Source of the DNA: Isachenkonia alkalipeptolytica
GTDB lineage: Bacteria; Bacillota; Clostridia; Peptostreptococcales; T1SED10-28
NCBI RefSeq assembly: GCF_009910325.1
Contig: NZ_SUMG01000025.1
Span: 1 to 32,252 of the forward strand
Length of the DNA stretch: 32,252 nucleotides
Direction: 5' to 3'
Translations under genes and position numbers: made by a program
In this document: in pieces, positions 15,890 through 23,551 of the stretch
How the letters are laid out: every line of letters begins with the position of its first letter
Position numbering within the stretch: the stretch's first letter is position 1
Notes under the pieces: generated by a model
What the model saw: the letters and a program-made list of their open reading frames with translations, nothing else
Told to the model about the DNA's origin: nothing
Databases searched by the model: none

Positions 15890-17752
15890 CTACAGTTCAC
15901 CATATAAATCCTCAATTACTTTTTCCAGCCCTCCTAGATCTCGCAATTGCTTTTTCGGCGGCTTTCCGGAGTCTAAATCCCAACCCAGGGTGGTAAAGAA
16001 ATTCTCCCCGAGTTTTTTATGATCCACGGTTTTTCCCTCTAAAGGTCCTGACTTTTGAGGTGGCTGCCCCACGGCTCTAAGGGTTAGCGGCATATCCTTC
16101 GGCGTGATGCCCTCTCGTAGATTAAAAGCGTGGCGCTGTATATAAATTCTAAGACCGGTTTCATAAGCAATTTCGTCGTTGAATTCTCTTCCAGTGATTC
16201 CTTCAATAAACTGATGGTGAAGCCGTTTTGGGGTGATTCCACTGCCGAATATACAGAATCCTGCGGTGTTTAAAATCTCACGATGAACCATAAGCTTTAC
16301 GTCGATTTCTCCGGTATCTTCAAAGTCGTATTTATCTCCCTCTTGCTTATTACCCATATGAAGACTTCCCAGACCTCCTTTAACATGACGTCCCGGGGTG
16401 GGATCAAATTGATAGGTCCGGGCAAGGCCCGGCGCATAGCGAGGATCATGCATCGGAAGTTCGATGCCGCTTGCCGTTTGTAAATAATCTTCCCCTTTAC
16501 CAAAGTGCTTTGCTGCAGAGGCCGAGCCGTTGGCGAGTATTTTTCCGACCCCCTCTCCCTGAACCATTTTTTCCAGTAACTGAACGATGGCTTCGCCGTT
16601 GCCCCAGCTAAGGTCGATTCCGTCCAGATCATCTCTACTCAGAAGCCCTTCTTCATAGCATTCCATAGCCCAGGCGATGGTCATGCCGGCGGAGATAGTA
16701 TCGATACCGTAAGTATTGCAGAGCTCATTACAATGTATAATTACGTCTTCTTCGTCGCAAAGAAGCGTCGGACCAAAGGCCCCCGCGGTTTCGTATTCCG
16801 GTCGCTGGGTACTCTCAACAGGCCACCGTCCGTCGGGAACAGAGTACTCCGCTCCGCAACCTAGGGGACAACTGTTACAGTGATACTTATCGGTTTTGTA
16901 GCGATCCATATTTTCCGAACCCACTTTTTCTGCGGAAGCTTCTCCGAAATCAATGATTCCAACACCTTTCCAGTTCTTCACCGGTGCATCTCCACTTAGG
17001 GAGGCACTAGGGGTACCACCGCCGGTTCCTCTATCGCCCATCCGCTGAATGCCTTTGTTTTCTTTCTTATTTTTACTGATTTCCATATTGGCATCCCTTA
17101 TCTTATCCGGGTCCGCTACTTCGGTTTTCAGAGTCCCTCGAATCGCCACGGCTTTTAGGTTCTTCGAACCCATAACCGCACCGCCTCCTCCTCGCCCCGG
17201 CGCTCGGTGGCGATCATTAATAGGACAGGCCAAATAGGACTGGTTTTCTCCAGTCTTTCCAATAACCGATGCCCGAACTTTTTTTTCTCCCGTTTCCTCT
17301 TTCAAAATTTCCAGGGTCTCCTTTGTGGTTTTTCCCCATAAGTTCTCAGCACTGCGTATTTCCACATTTTCATCATTAATATAAACGTAGACCGGTTTTT
17401 TTGCTTTTCCGTAAACAAACAAACCGTCATATCCCGCTTTTTTTAGTTCCGGTCCGAAATGACCTCCGGAGTTGGCATCATTCCAGCCACCGGTAATCGG
17501 TGATTTATGCACTAGAGTATATCTGCCTCCGAATAACGTCTTTGTATCATTGGTAAGTCCCGTCATAAATCCGATATAACTGTCAGGCCCTAAAGGGTCT
17601 GCCCCTGCAGGCATTCGATCGTAAAGGATTTTTGCACCGATGCCGTAGCCTCCGATAAAATCATTGGCAAGGTCTTCCCCTAGTGTTTCCTCTTGAATAT
17701 TCTCAGTGGTCAAATCAACAAATAATAGTTTCCCAGCATATCCTGTTGGCAA
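15890..17752 (-). CDS. aor: Tungsten-type aldehyde:ferredoxin oxidoreductase family enzyme
   Basis: The 620-residue enzyme should hold a bis-tungstopterin and one [4Fe-4S] cluster and oxidise an aldehyde or related acid, passing electrons to ferredoxin. The N-terminal domain contains GGRYTLVHKSPITGGW (75-90), the pterin-binding SGGHFGPELKKAGYDG (95-110) and RAPGRGGGGAVMGSKNLKA. Cluster cysteines are CNSCPLGC at 292-299 plus Cys500 in NTAGFC. Glu321, Asp351 in DTISAG and His435 in MHDPR match the active-site region. The second pterin motif, usually DxxGxC, reads NTAGFC here, a D-to-N change. The start is a rare TTG at 17752 with GGGGAGG eight bases upstream. The gene is paired with the MoaD-like carrier. 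The family is certain; the substrate is unknown, and molybdenum cannot be ruled out. Confidence 0.9.
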   Translation of the reverse strand: MPTGYAGKLLFVDLTTENIQEETLGEDLANDFIGGYGIGAKILYDRMPAGADPLGPDSYIGFMTGLTNDTKTLFGGRYTLVHKSPITGGWNDANSGGHFGPELKKAGYDGLFVYGKAKKPVYVYINDENVEIRSAENLWGKTTKETLEILKEETGEKKVRASVIGKTGENQSYLACPINDRHRAPGRGGGGAVMGSKNLKAVAIRGTLKTEVADPDKIRDANMEISKNKKENKGIQRMGDRGTGGGTPSASLSGDAPVKNWKGVGIIDFGEASAEKVGSENMDRYKTDKYHCNSCPLGCGAEYSVPDGRWPVESTQRPEYETAGAFGPTLLCDEEDVIIHCNELCNTYGIDTISAGMTIAWAMECYEEGLLSRDDLDGIDLSWGNGEAIVQLLEKMVQGEGVGKILANGSASAAKHFGKGEDYLQTASGIELPMHDPRYAPGLARTYQFDPTPGRHVKGGLGSLHMGNKQEGDKYDFEDTGEIDVKLMVHREILNTAGFCIFGSGITPKRLHHQFIEGITGREFNDEIAYETGLRIYIQRHAFNLREGITPKDMPLTLRAVGQPPQKSGPLEGKTVDHKKLGENFFTTLGWDLDSGKPPKKQLRDLGGLEKVIEDLYGEL

Positions 17753-17854
17753 TGGTATTCCTCCCCGTTTTTTTTCTTTCTATTAAATCCTACACTTGTT
17801 TATACCCAAAAATTTGCTGATTTATTAATTTTCCGAGATTTTCTTCCGCAACAG

Positions 17855-17884
17855 ATTATATAATTCCAGTATATTCCACCACAA
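17855..17884 (-). promoter_or_regulatory. Candidate promoter of the oxidoreductase operon
   Basis: On the minus strand TTGTGG (forward 17879-17884), an 18-base spacer and a perfect TATAAT (forward 17855-17860). It lies just past the end of the antiporter gene, about 100 bases before the TTG start. Confidence 0.5.
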
Positions 17885-17888
17885 ATAA

Positions 17889-19106
17889 TCACATACCGGG
17901 ATCTTCCGGCACGGATTCTTCCAATGCAGGATCTTCCAAAACCCGTTCTCCCACAACTTTGATTCCGATTGCGCCTAAGGGTGCGGTAATAACGATGGAT
18001 AAGACCGCCAAGGCTAAGATAATTTCTCCGGAAGGTACTCCCAAGGTTAAGGGTACTGCCCCAATAGCTGCCTGAACTGTTGCTTTGGGAATAAAAGACA
18101 CCATACAAAATCCTCGATCCTTTAAAGTAAATCTTGTCCCCAATAAGGATAAGAACACTCCAAGGGATCTGGCCAACAATCCTACGGCAATAATCAGTAG
18201 TCCGATCCATCCCGTGTCCAAGGCCAAATGAATGTTTACTTGGGCCCCTACTAAAACAAACAGCACCACCTCTGCCAAAATCCATACTTTATTAAACTCA
18301 TGGGCTAAATTTCTTGCTAAGGTTTCTTGTTTCTCCAAGATGACAAATCCAATGGCCATCACCCCTAAAAGAGCGGCTACGGGCACGGTTCCTTGGAGAA
18401 AATCCTCCAACGTAGTTATTACAATCCCCGATGCCAAAATCATTAAGAGCTTTTTCGTATCATCGATTTTAAACCTCTTAAATGCATATAACAACAATAG
18501 ACTTAATCCCACCCCAATGCCTATTCCCAGCACAATCGCTATCGGGATGTTAAAAAGTTGGGCCGCTATACTGATTCTTTGGCCCCCATACATTCCCACA
18601 AAGCTTGAGAAAATCGTAATCGCTACTACATCATCTACGGAGGCCCCAGCCAATATCAATGTTGGTAGACCTTTTTTTTCTCCTTTTTCTCTTTCAATAA
18701 AGGAAAGCATGGAGGGAACAATTACCGCCGGAGATACTGCGGCGATAATAAAGCCCAACATTCCCGCCTCCACTCTGCTAATTCCCAAAAGATATCCCCC
18801 AATGAGCATCACCGTTAAACCTTCCAAAACAACGGGGATAAAACTCAGTTTTACTGCGGGTATGCCGTTTTTTCTCAATGCGTATCGGTCGATTCCAAAT
18901 CCTGCCCGAATCAAAATAATAATCAATGCAATTTTTCTTAAATCTCCGGATATTATCATTATACTCTCATCCAGCCAATCAAGACCATGGGGGCCGATCA
19001 GTGCTCCTAGAATCAACATCCCCAGTAATCCCGGGAGTTTCATCAGTTTAAATACCTTACTCAACAATAACCCTAATAAAATGATAATCGCTAAACTAAA
19101 CGCCAT
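17889..19106 (-). CDS. CPA-family cation:proton antiporter, fluoride-riboswitch controlled
   Basis: This 405-residue membrane protein has about 12 hydrophobic segments and belongs to the monovalent cation:proton antiporter (CPA) group. The opening LPGLLGMLILGALIGPHGLD (24-43) and the paired aspartates ASVDDVVAI at 155-163 are the ion-binding hallmarks of the NhaA/CPA2 fold. The C-terminus is a short acidic repeat tail, EDPALEESVPEDPGM. A fluoride riboswitch and terminator lie about 160 bases upstream. Fluoride-riboswitch genes are known to include antiporter-like proteins besides CrcB and ClC-F channels, so the gene probably helps survive fluoride, by exporting it or restoring ion balance. 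AGGAGG precedes the ATG. The transported ion is inferred. Confidence 0.85.
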   Translation of the reverse strand: MAFSLAIIILLGLLLSKVFKLMKLPGLLGMLILGALIGPHGLDWLDESIMIISGDLRKIALIIILIRAGFGIDRYALRKNGIPAVKLSFIPVVLEGLTVMLIGGYLLGISRVEAGMLGFIIAAVSPAVIVPSMLSFIEREKGEKKGLPTLILAGASVDDVVAITIFSSFVGMYGGQRISIAAQLFNIPIAIVLGIGIGVGLSLLLLYAFKRFKIDDTKKLLMILASGIVITTLEDFLQGTVPVAALLGVMAIGFVILEKQETLARNLAHEFNKVWILAEVVLFVLVGAQVNIHLALDTGWIGLLIIAVGLLARSLGVFLSLLGTRFTLKDRGFCMVSFIPKATVQAAIGAVPLTLGVPSGEIILALAVLSIVITAPLGAIGIKVVGERVLEDPALEESVPEDPGM

Positions 19107-19263
19107 TTTTCTGCCTCCTGTATATTGTTTTTTTATCCACCTTCTTTTTATCCTGCTATTGACCTTATTGATTGTAAAAACAACGGATTAATCCATCCAT
19201 ATAATATACAATTTAATTAATAGAAACTACTTAAAAAGTAATATAAAACAAATAATCAAAAAC

Positions 19264-19307
19264 AAAAAACCCCTATAAAACCATCTTTAAAGATAGTTTT
19301 ACAGGAG
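19264..19307 (-). terminator. Terminator of the fluoride riboswitch
   Basis: On the minus strand CTCCTGTAAAACTATC pairs with GATGGTTTTATAGGGG around TTTAAA, followed by TTTTTTG. Its 5' arm begins with the ACTCC/CTCCT bases that the aptamer uses for its pseudoknot, so ligand binding and termination compete. Confidence 0.85.
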
Positions 19308-19352
19308 TCATCAACTGTTCTACAGTGGTTTAGGGCGAACTCCTTCGCCATT
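19301..19352 (-). promoter_or_regulatory. Fluoride riboswitch aptamer (crcB motif)
   Basis: The minus strand reads, in order, GGCGAAGGAGTTCGCC (stem GGCGAA/TTCGCC, loop GGAG), TAAACC, the stem ACTGT-AGA-ACAGT (forward 19314-19326), TGATG and ACTCCT. This is the crcB-motif layout, with loop GGAGT free to pair with ACTCC (forward 19304-19308) in the pseudoknot. Fluoride binding would hold ACTCC and prevent the overlapping terminator, turning on the downstream antiporter. Recognition rests on the ordered consensus, both stems and the pseudoknot. Confidence 0.9.
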
Positions 19353-19363
19353 CATTTAGAAGC

Positions 19364-19392
19364 ATTATATCATACAAGCACTGCAACAGCAA
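19364..19392 (-). promoter_or_regulatory. Sigma-A promoter of the fluoride-riboswitch transcript
   Basis: On the minus strand TTGCTG (forward 19387-19392), a 17-base spacer and a perfect TATAAT (forward 19364-19369). Transcription would begin near 19357, a few bases before the aptamer. Confidence 0.8.
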
Positions 19393-19394
19393 TG

Positions 19395-19530
19395 TTTATT
19401 GAAGGATTTCCCTGTTTGTACTTTTACTACCGCGAAGTTTTCCGCCTTCAGACCGAGAGCATAAGCATCCCTAGGTGGATAAACAAAGCGTCTTCCGACG
19501 GTTATAGCTCCCCCCAATTATCTATATACT
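19395..19530 (-). ncRNA. Candidate structured RNA of unknown class
   Basis: This part of the 469-base intergenic region is richer in GC than its flanks and full of possible hairpins. On the minus strand these are CGTC-GGAA-GACG (forward 19489-19500), a stem ACC/GGT continuing AGGG/CTCT around ATGCTTATG, and GAAG-GCGGAAAA-CTTC. A promoter-like TTGTTA, 17 bases, TATATA lies just upstream on that strand (forward 19535-19563), and no long reading frame is present. It matches none of the riboswitch classes considered. A 6S-like RNA was weighed but not shown. Strand and ends are uncertain; a leader of the plus-strand ABC operon is the alternative. Confidence 0.35.
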
Positions 19531-19575
19531 GAACTATATAAGAATCTGCTTAAAGATTAACAAGGAGGACGGAAC

Positions 19576-22056
19576 ATGAATATATTTATGAAATTTATTG
19601 GGAAATCAATGTTAGAGAGAAAGACACGACTGATCTTACTGGTATTTGCCATTGCCATGAGTACCGCACTTTTTATCGGCAGTATCGGAGCGGTGGAAAC
19701 GGGCCTGGATAGTTTTATAAAACCCATCACCGCCAGTTTTGAAGGGATGGAAATTCGAATCGAATCCGAAGAAAACGGATTAATGGATATTTCTAAAATG
19801 GATACAAGGAGCCTGGATAGGGTCAATGCTTATGTATCTTCCCAGGGAATTTATCAAACCGACAATCTTGAGACCGTTAATTTTTACGGTATGGATCACG
19901 ATTGGACCCAGTCAAAGAACTGGATCGAAGGAGACATGAACACCGGAATTACCAAACATCAAGCCTTAATCTCCCAACGAACCAAAGAAGAATTAAACCT
20001 TCAGATAGGAGACACCGTCGAAGTCCTCTTAGGGGGAAACATCGAAACCTTTGAAATTGGAGGAATAATTGATCTGGAAGGGGTTTTTTACACCGATACC
20101 AAAGAGCAGTTCTCCCTAGTGGTTCCTTTAGTTACCGCCCAAGAAATATTTGACATGGGAAATTTGGTTAATCGAGTCACTGCTACATCCTCTATGGATA
20201 GTACAGAGTTAGGAATCACAACTTTTAATGAAAATAACCGGGACTTTCATGCTCAGGAAATTCTTGATATGGAAGGGGCCCAGGCTCAAATCACCCAGAT
20301 TACATCTATTTTTTACGGCATGTTGATCATCGTGGTACTGATGAGCAGTTTCATTATCTATGGTTCCTTTAAATTACTTATTACTGAACGGCTTCCCATC
20401 ATCGGAACCTTCTTCTCTCAAGGTGCCACAAAAGGAAATGTACGACGGATTCTCTATATGGAAAGTGGACTGTACGGCATTTTGGGCGGTATCATCGGTT
20501 CCGGCCTTGGAATTGGTATTCTATATCTAATTCATTACTTACTTGCCCCTCTTAGGGATTACGGGATCATTGGAAATTTTGAATTTGAAACCTCATTAAT
20601 CCTATCCGGACTGATTTTCGCCGTACTGTTGTCCATGATCTCCTGTACGGTTCCCATAATTAAAGCCGGTAGAATGCAAGTAAAAAATATAATTTTGAAT
20701 ATTGAAGAGCAGAATCATAAGAAAGGGGTTGCAGGTTTTATCATCGGAGTGCTGTTGCTTTTAGGAATCACCGTATCAGTATATATGGAACTGGATTTCG
20801 TAATCAACCTCAGTGCCCTTATGTTGTTAGGTTCCGTAATCAGTATTATTTTGATTTACCCCCGGGTACTGTCCTTTTGCACCCCAAAGATCTTTAACGG
20901 TATGAAAAGTTTTAGTGGAACCACCGCTCTGGGGCTTCATAATGTTGAAAGTAGCAAATCCTTACGGGGAAACATCACCCTGTTAATCATGTCTATCTTG
21001 GCCATGGTGGCAATTAATTCCGTCAGTACAAGTCTACAATCCGTCGTGATGGATGCTTTTACTGATATGAACCATGATTATTCCGTGGAGCAGATCCGCA
21101 TGCAGGATCCTGAGTCTATTGAAAGCCTTAAGGATTCCCTGGCTGCTCATCCTAATATTCTTGAAGACTCCTTGCATGAAATTATGCTGGGATATGGAAA
21201 ATTGGATACTACCAACGGCCTAGTTATGGGCATCGATCCAAAAATGTACCGGGACTTTAACCCTTACCTCGGCTTTGATGAAGGGGACACTCGAATCATT
21301 TATGAACGTTTTTTAAATGATCCCGAAGGAAAGATCATTGTTTCAAAAAATACCGCGGCAATCAATGGCATTCAGGAAGGAGAAATTCTACCTTTAGAAG
21401 TGGATGGAAGAGTCAAAGATTTTGAAGTGGCAGGAATCGTTGACGGAAAACTATATTATAACGGATCCTTCATAATGATTGATAATCGACAGCTAAGAGA
21501 TTCCTTCCATTACTCCTATACTGATAGTATTTACTTTAATGTAGAAGAAATGAACGAAGCTTTCTCAGAGGAAATCGAAGAAATAAGCCGAGCCTTCGGT
21601 GCCCGGGTAATGAGTGTGGATGCTTCACTAGAGCGAAATCTCGACGGCAATCGACAGATGATGAATATTCTTAGCGTATTTTCCATCATGGCTGTGGTTA
21701 TCGGAGCTTTTGGAGCCTTAAATAATATTATCATCAGTTTTATCCAGCGGAAGAAAGACCTGGCCATTTTAAGTTCTCTTGGAATGACGCAAAGACAACG
21801 AAGCCGCATGATTTATATTGAATCGGCAGTAACGGTTCTATGGGCGATTCTCTTTATTACGCCCTACGGATACTTAATGGCACGACTGATTACGGCCTTG
21901 ACAACGATGATCGGCCTACCAATTCCAATAGAATTTCATATCGCAGGGATGATTCCCTTTTTCCTAGCCGCCTTCTTATTATTTATTTTGGCTACCCTGC
22001 CCGTGGTTTTGAAAAGTCGGAAACTCTCAGTAATACGGGAAATTCAGTATGAATAG
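19576..22056 (+). CDS. FtsX-family ABC transporter permease (MacB/LolC-like)
   Basis: This 826-residue membrane protein has the duplicated FtsX layout: a first membrane segment (about 15-38), a large extracellular domain (about 40-245), an FtsX core of three segments (about 250-365), two linking hydrophobic segments (about 383-430), another membrane segment (about 463-483), a second extracellular domain, and a final FtsX core (about 695-815). Such permeases use ATP hydrolysis by a partner to move or extract peptides, lipids or drugs at the outer face of the membrane rather than pumping through a channel. CAAGGAGG precedes the ATG. The ATPase gene follows after 185 bases on the same strand. 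No two-component sensor is adjacent, so a bacitracin-type detoxification role is not supported. The substrate is unknown. Confidence 0.85.
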   Translation: MNIFMKFIGKSMLERKTRLILLVFAIAMSTALFIGSIGAVETGLDSFIKPITASFEGMEIRIESEENGLMDISKMDTRSLDRVNAYVSSQGIYQTDNLETVNFYGMDHDWTQSKNWIEGDMNTGITKHQALISQRTKEELNLQIGDTVEVLLGGNIETFEIGGIIDLEGVFYTDTKEQFSLVVPLVTAQEIFDMGNLVNRVTATSSMDSTELGITTFNENNRDFHAQEILDMEGAQAQITQITSIFYGMLIIVVLMSSFIIYGSFKLLITERLPIIGTFFSQGATKGNVRRILYMESGLYGILGGIIGSGLGIGILYLIHYLLAPLRDYGIIGNFEFETSLILSGLIFAVLLSMISCTVPIIKAGRMQVKNIILNIEEQNHKKGVAGFIIGVLLLLGITVSVYMELDFVINLSALMLLGSVISIILIYPRVLSFCTPKIFNGMKSFSGTTALGLHNVESSKSLRGNITLLIMSILAMVAINSVSTSLQSVVMDAFTDMNHDYSVEQIRMQDPESIESLKDSLAAHPNILEDSLHEIMLGYGKLDTTNGLVMGIDPKMYRDFNPYLGFDEGDTRIIYERFLNDPEGKIIVSKNTAAINGIQEGEILPLEVDGRVKDFEVAGIVDGKLYYNGSFIMIDNRQLRDSFHYSYTDSIYFNVEEMNEAFSEEIEEISRAFGARVMSVDASLERNLDGNRQMMNILSVFSIMAVVIGAFGALNNIIISFIQRKKDLAILSSLGMTQRQRSRMIYIESAVTVLWAILFITPYGYLMARLITALTTMIGLPIPIEFHIAGMIPFFLAAFLLFILATLPVVLKSRKLSVIREIQYE

Positions 22057-22241
22057 TCATAAACTTTACAAGTTAAGAGGAACATGTTAGCTAGTATACT
22101 ACAGTAACCAAGGGATCAAAATCTCTTAGTTTGATATGAAGGATAAGGAAAATAAATTCTAATGATTATACAATTAAACGGTTTTTATGATTTGTGGAAT
22201 GAAAAAATTGTTTCTAAATTTTTAAAAAAGGAGAATGTCCA

Positions 22242-22940
22242 ATGAATGCAATTAAAGTTAAGTCTTTAAGAAAAAACTTTTCCATGGGAAAACAAACCGT
22301 AGAGGTACTAAAAGGATTAAGCTTTGAAGTGGAGTCCGGAGAGTTTTTATCGGTAATGGGACCTTCCGGTTGCGGAAAATCCACCCTATTATACCTATTA
22401 GGCGGACTGGACGAAGTTACTTTCGGAGAAATCAGTTTACATGGAAAAGATTTGACTACCATGAAGGAAAAGGATATAAGTCTTCTTCGAAGACGGGACA
22501 TCGGATTTGTTTTCCAGTTTTACAACCTGGTACCAAACCTTACCGTAGAGGATAACATAATGCTTCCCTTGATTCTTGACGGGAAAAAGGGTAAGAAGCA
22601 AAAAGCCCGACTGGAAGAGTTATTGGAAATCACCGGACTGAAGGACTACCGAAAACACACTCCCCGGGAGCTTTCCGGAGGACAACAGCAACGGGTGGCC
22701 ATCGCCCGAGCGCTGATCTTCGAACCGAAGATTTTACTGTTGGACGAGCCCACAGGAAATCTGGATTCCAAAACCACGGTAGAGATCATGGAGCTCTTTA
22801 AAACCATCCACCTGGAACTGAAAACCACCATTATTCAGGTAACCCATTCAAAGGAAACCGCTGCTTACGGCACGAAGATCCTTGAGCTGAATGACGGAGT
22901 TATTGTACGGGAAACCCGGATCGAAAGAAAAGCTTCCTAA
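22242..22940 (+). CDS. ABC transporter ATP-binding protein (MacB/LolD-like)
   Basis: The ATPase subunit for the upstream FtsX-type permease has 232 residues and all motors of the family: Walker A GPSGCGKST at 40-48, Q-loop FVFQFYNL around 89-96, signature LSGGQQQR at 144-151, Walker B ILLLDEP at 164-170 with the DEPTGNLD D-loop typical of LolD/MacB/FtsE ATPases, and switch His202. AAGGAG lies before the ATG. The 185 bases between it and the permease show no clear terminator, so a two-gene operon is likely. A strong bidirectional hairpin follows. Confidence 0.92.
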   Translation: MNAIKVKSLRKNFSMGKQTVEVLKGLSFEVESGEFLSVMGPSGCGKSTLLYLLGGLDEVTFGEISLHGKDLTTMKEKDISLLRRRDIGFVFQFYNLVPNLTVEDNIMLPLILDGKKGKKQKARLEELLEITGLKDYRKHTPRELSGGQQQRVAIARALIFEPKILLLDEPTGNLDSKTTVEIMELFKTIHLELKTTIIQVTHSKETAAYGTKILELNDGVIVRETRIERKAS

Positions 22941-22987
22941 GAAAGCGGCTGTTCATTAAGGATACACAAATAATATACATTGATAAT

Positions 22988-23037
22988 AAAAAAAGGAATG
23001 GGTTTGAGTCATTATGACTTAAGCCCATTCTTTTTTT
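22988..23037. terminator. Bidirectional terminator, repeat-family copy 1
   Basis: An almost complete palindrome has seven A at one end and seven T at the other, stem GAATGGG/CCCATTC and apex TTTGAGTCATTATGACTTAA (23003-23022). It separates the ABC operon from the convergent hydrolase remnant. The apex is shared with the hairpins at 24747 and 27801. Confidence 0.88.
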
Positions 23038-23090
23038 ATCAGTTGATAAAAACTACTTGTCTCCTATTACTAATTTAAGTTGTATCCTCT

Positions 23091-23399
23091 TCATAGTATC
23101 AATTCATACTGCTGTAAAATACAGCGATGCATCGTTTCCCGAAGGCTTTTTTCTCTGGGGTTATTGATGCCGTAACACCCCATCTTATTGACAAAATAGC
23201 CATAGCTGATTTAATGTTTCGGATCTCCGAAGGCGAAGGAGCCGGTGGCCCCCCATAAATCCACAACCATTTCTCCCTGGTAATAAATGATGCAGGCTGC
23301 CCTTAATTCTTTCTTATCCTTAAAGTTGTTTTGATATTCCATCCTAACCCTTTCAAATCCCGGTGACACTTCGCCGAAAATTTCATTTATTTTATCCAT
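23091..23399 (-). pseudogene. Class C beta-lactamase-like serine hydrolase remnant
   Basis: The frame from ATG 23399 encodes the typical N-terminus of EstB/beta-lactamase-related hydrolases (EVSPGFERVRMEYQNNF, then ACIIYYQGEMVVDLWG), then passes directly into what is normally the C-terminus: ATGSFAFGDPKH, a TAA stop, ISYGYFVNKMGCYGINNPRE and a natural stop at 23091. About 280 central residues, including the SxxK nucleophile and YxN, are missing. The deletion kept the frame. A later CAA-to-TAA change would explain the internal stop. No activity is possible. A GGAG-type ribosome site still stands before the ATG. Confidence 0.75.
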
Positions 23400-23496
23400 A
23401 GGACCCTTCTCCTCTCCCTAGATGCAGTCCCCAACTCATCACTAAAATTCCTATGGGCAGGGTTAACAGGCCGCTGATGCTCGTACTGAAATTCAT
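23392..23496 (-). other. Possible 34-codon hydrophobic frame or gene remnant
   Basis: The minus-strand frame MNFSTSISGLLTLPIGILVM followed by SWGLHLGRGEGSYG looks like the end of a membrane protein, and its TAA overlaps the start of the hydrolase remnant by eight bases. The open frame extends upstream into the tail of the nucleotidyltransferase gene without a start or ribosome site. It may be the last segment of a lost gene. Weak evidence. Confidence 0.2.
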
Positions 23497-23551
23497 CAGT
23501 TCACTGCCAACATTCCAGGGATATCTAATTATCGCCGTTAATTGTTTATTT

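Noticed and set aside
17800-18285. A 161-codon minus-strand open frame at the end of the antiporter gene
   Set aside because: It overlaps the antiporter in another frame, has no ribosome site and an unnatural Gly/Arg/Ser/Tyr-rich composition; the antiporter frame has clear family motifs.
18232-19191. A 319-codon plus-strand open frame opposite the antiporter
   Set aside because: It is the mirror of a membrane-protein gene, is rich in Pro, Ile, Thr and Asn, and has no recognisable motif or ribosome site.
19395-19530. T-box or purine-type riboswitch upstream of the ABC operon
   Set aside because: The bases around ACTACCGCG recall a T-box but the full GGTGGNACCGCG core, specifier stem and terminator are missing; no purine-aptamer loops are present.
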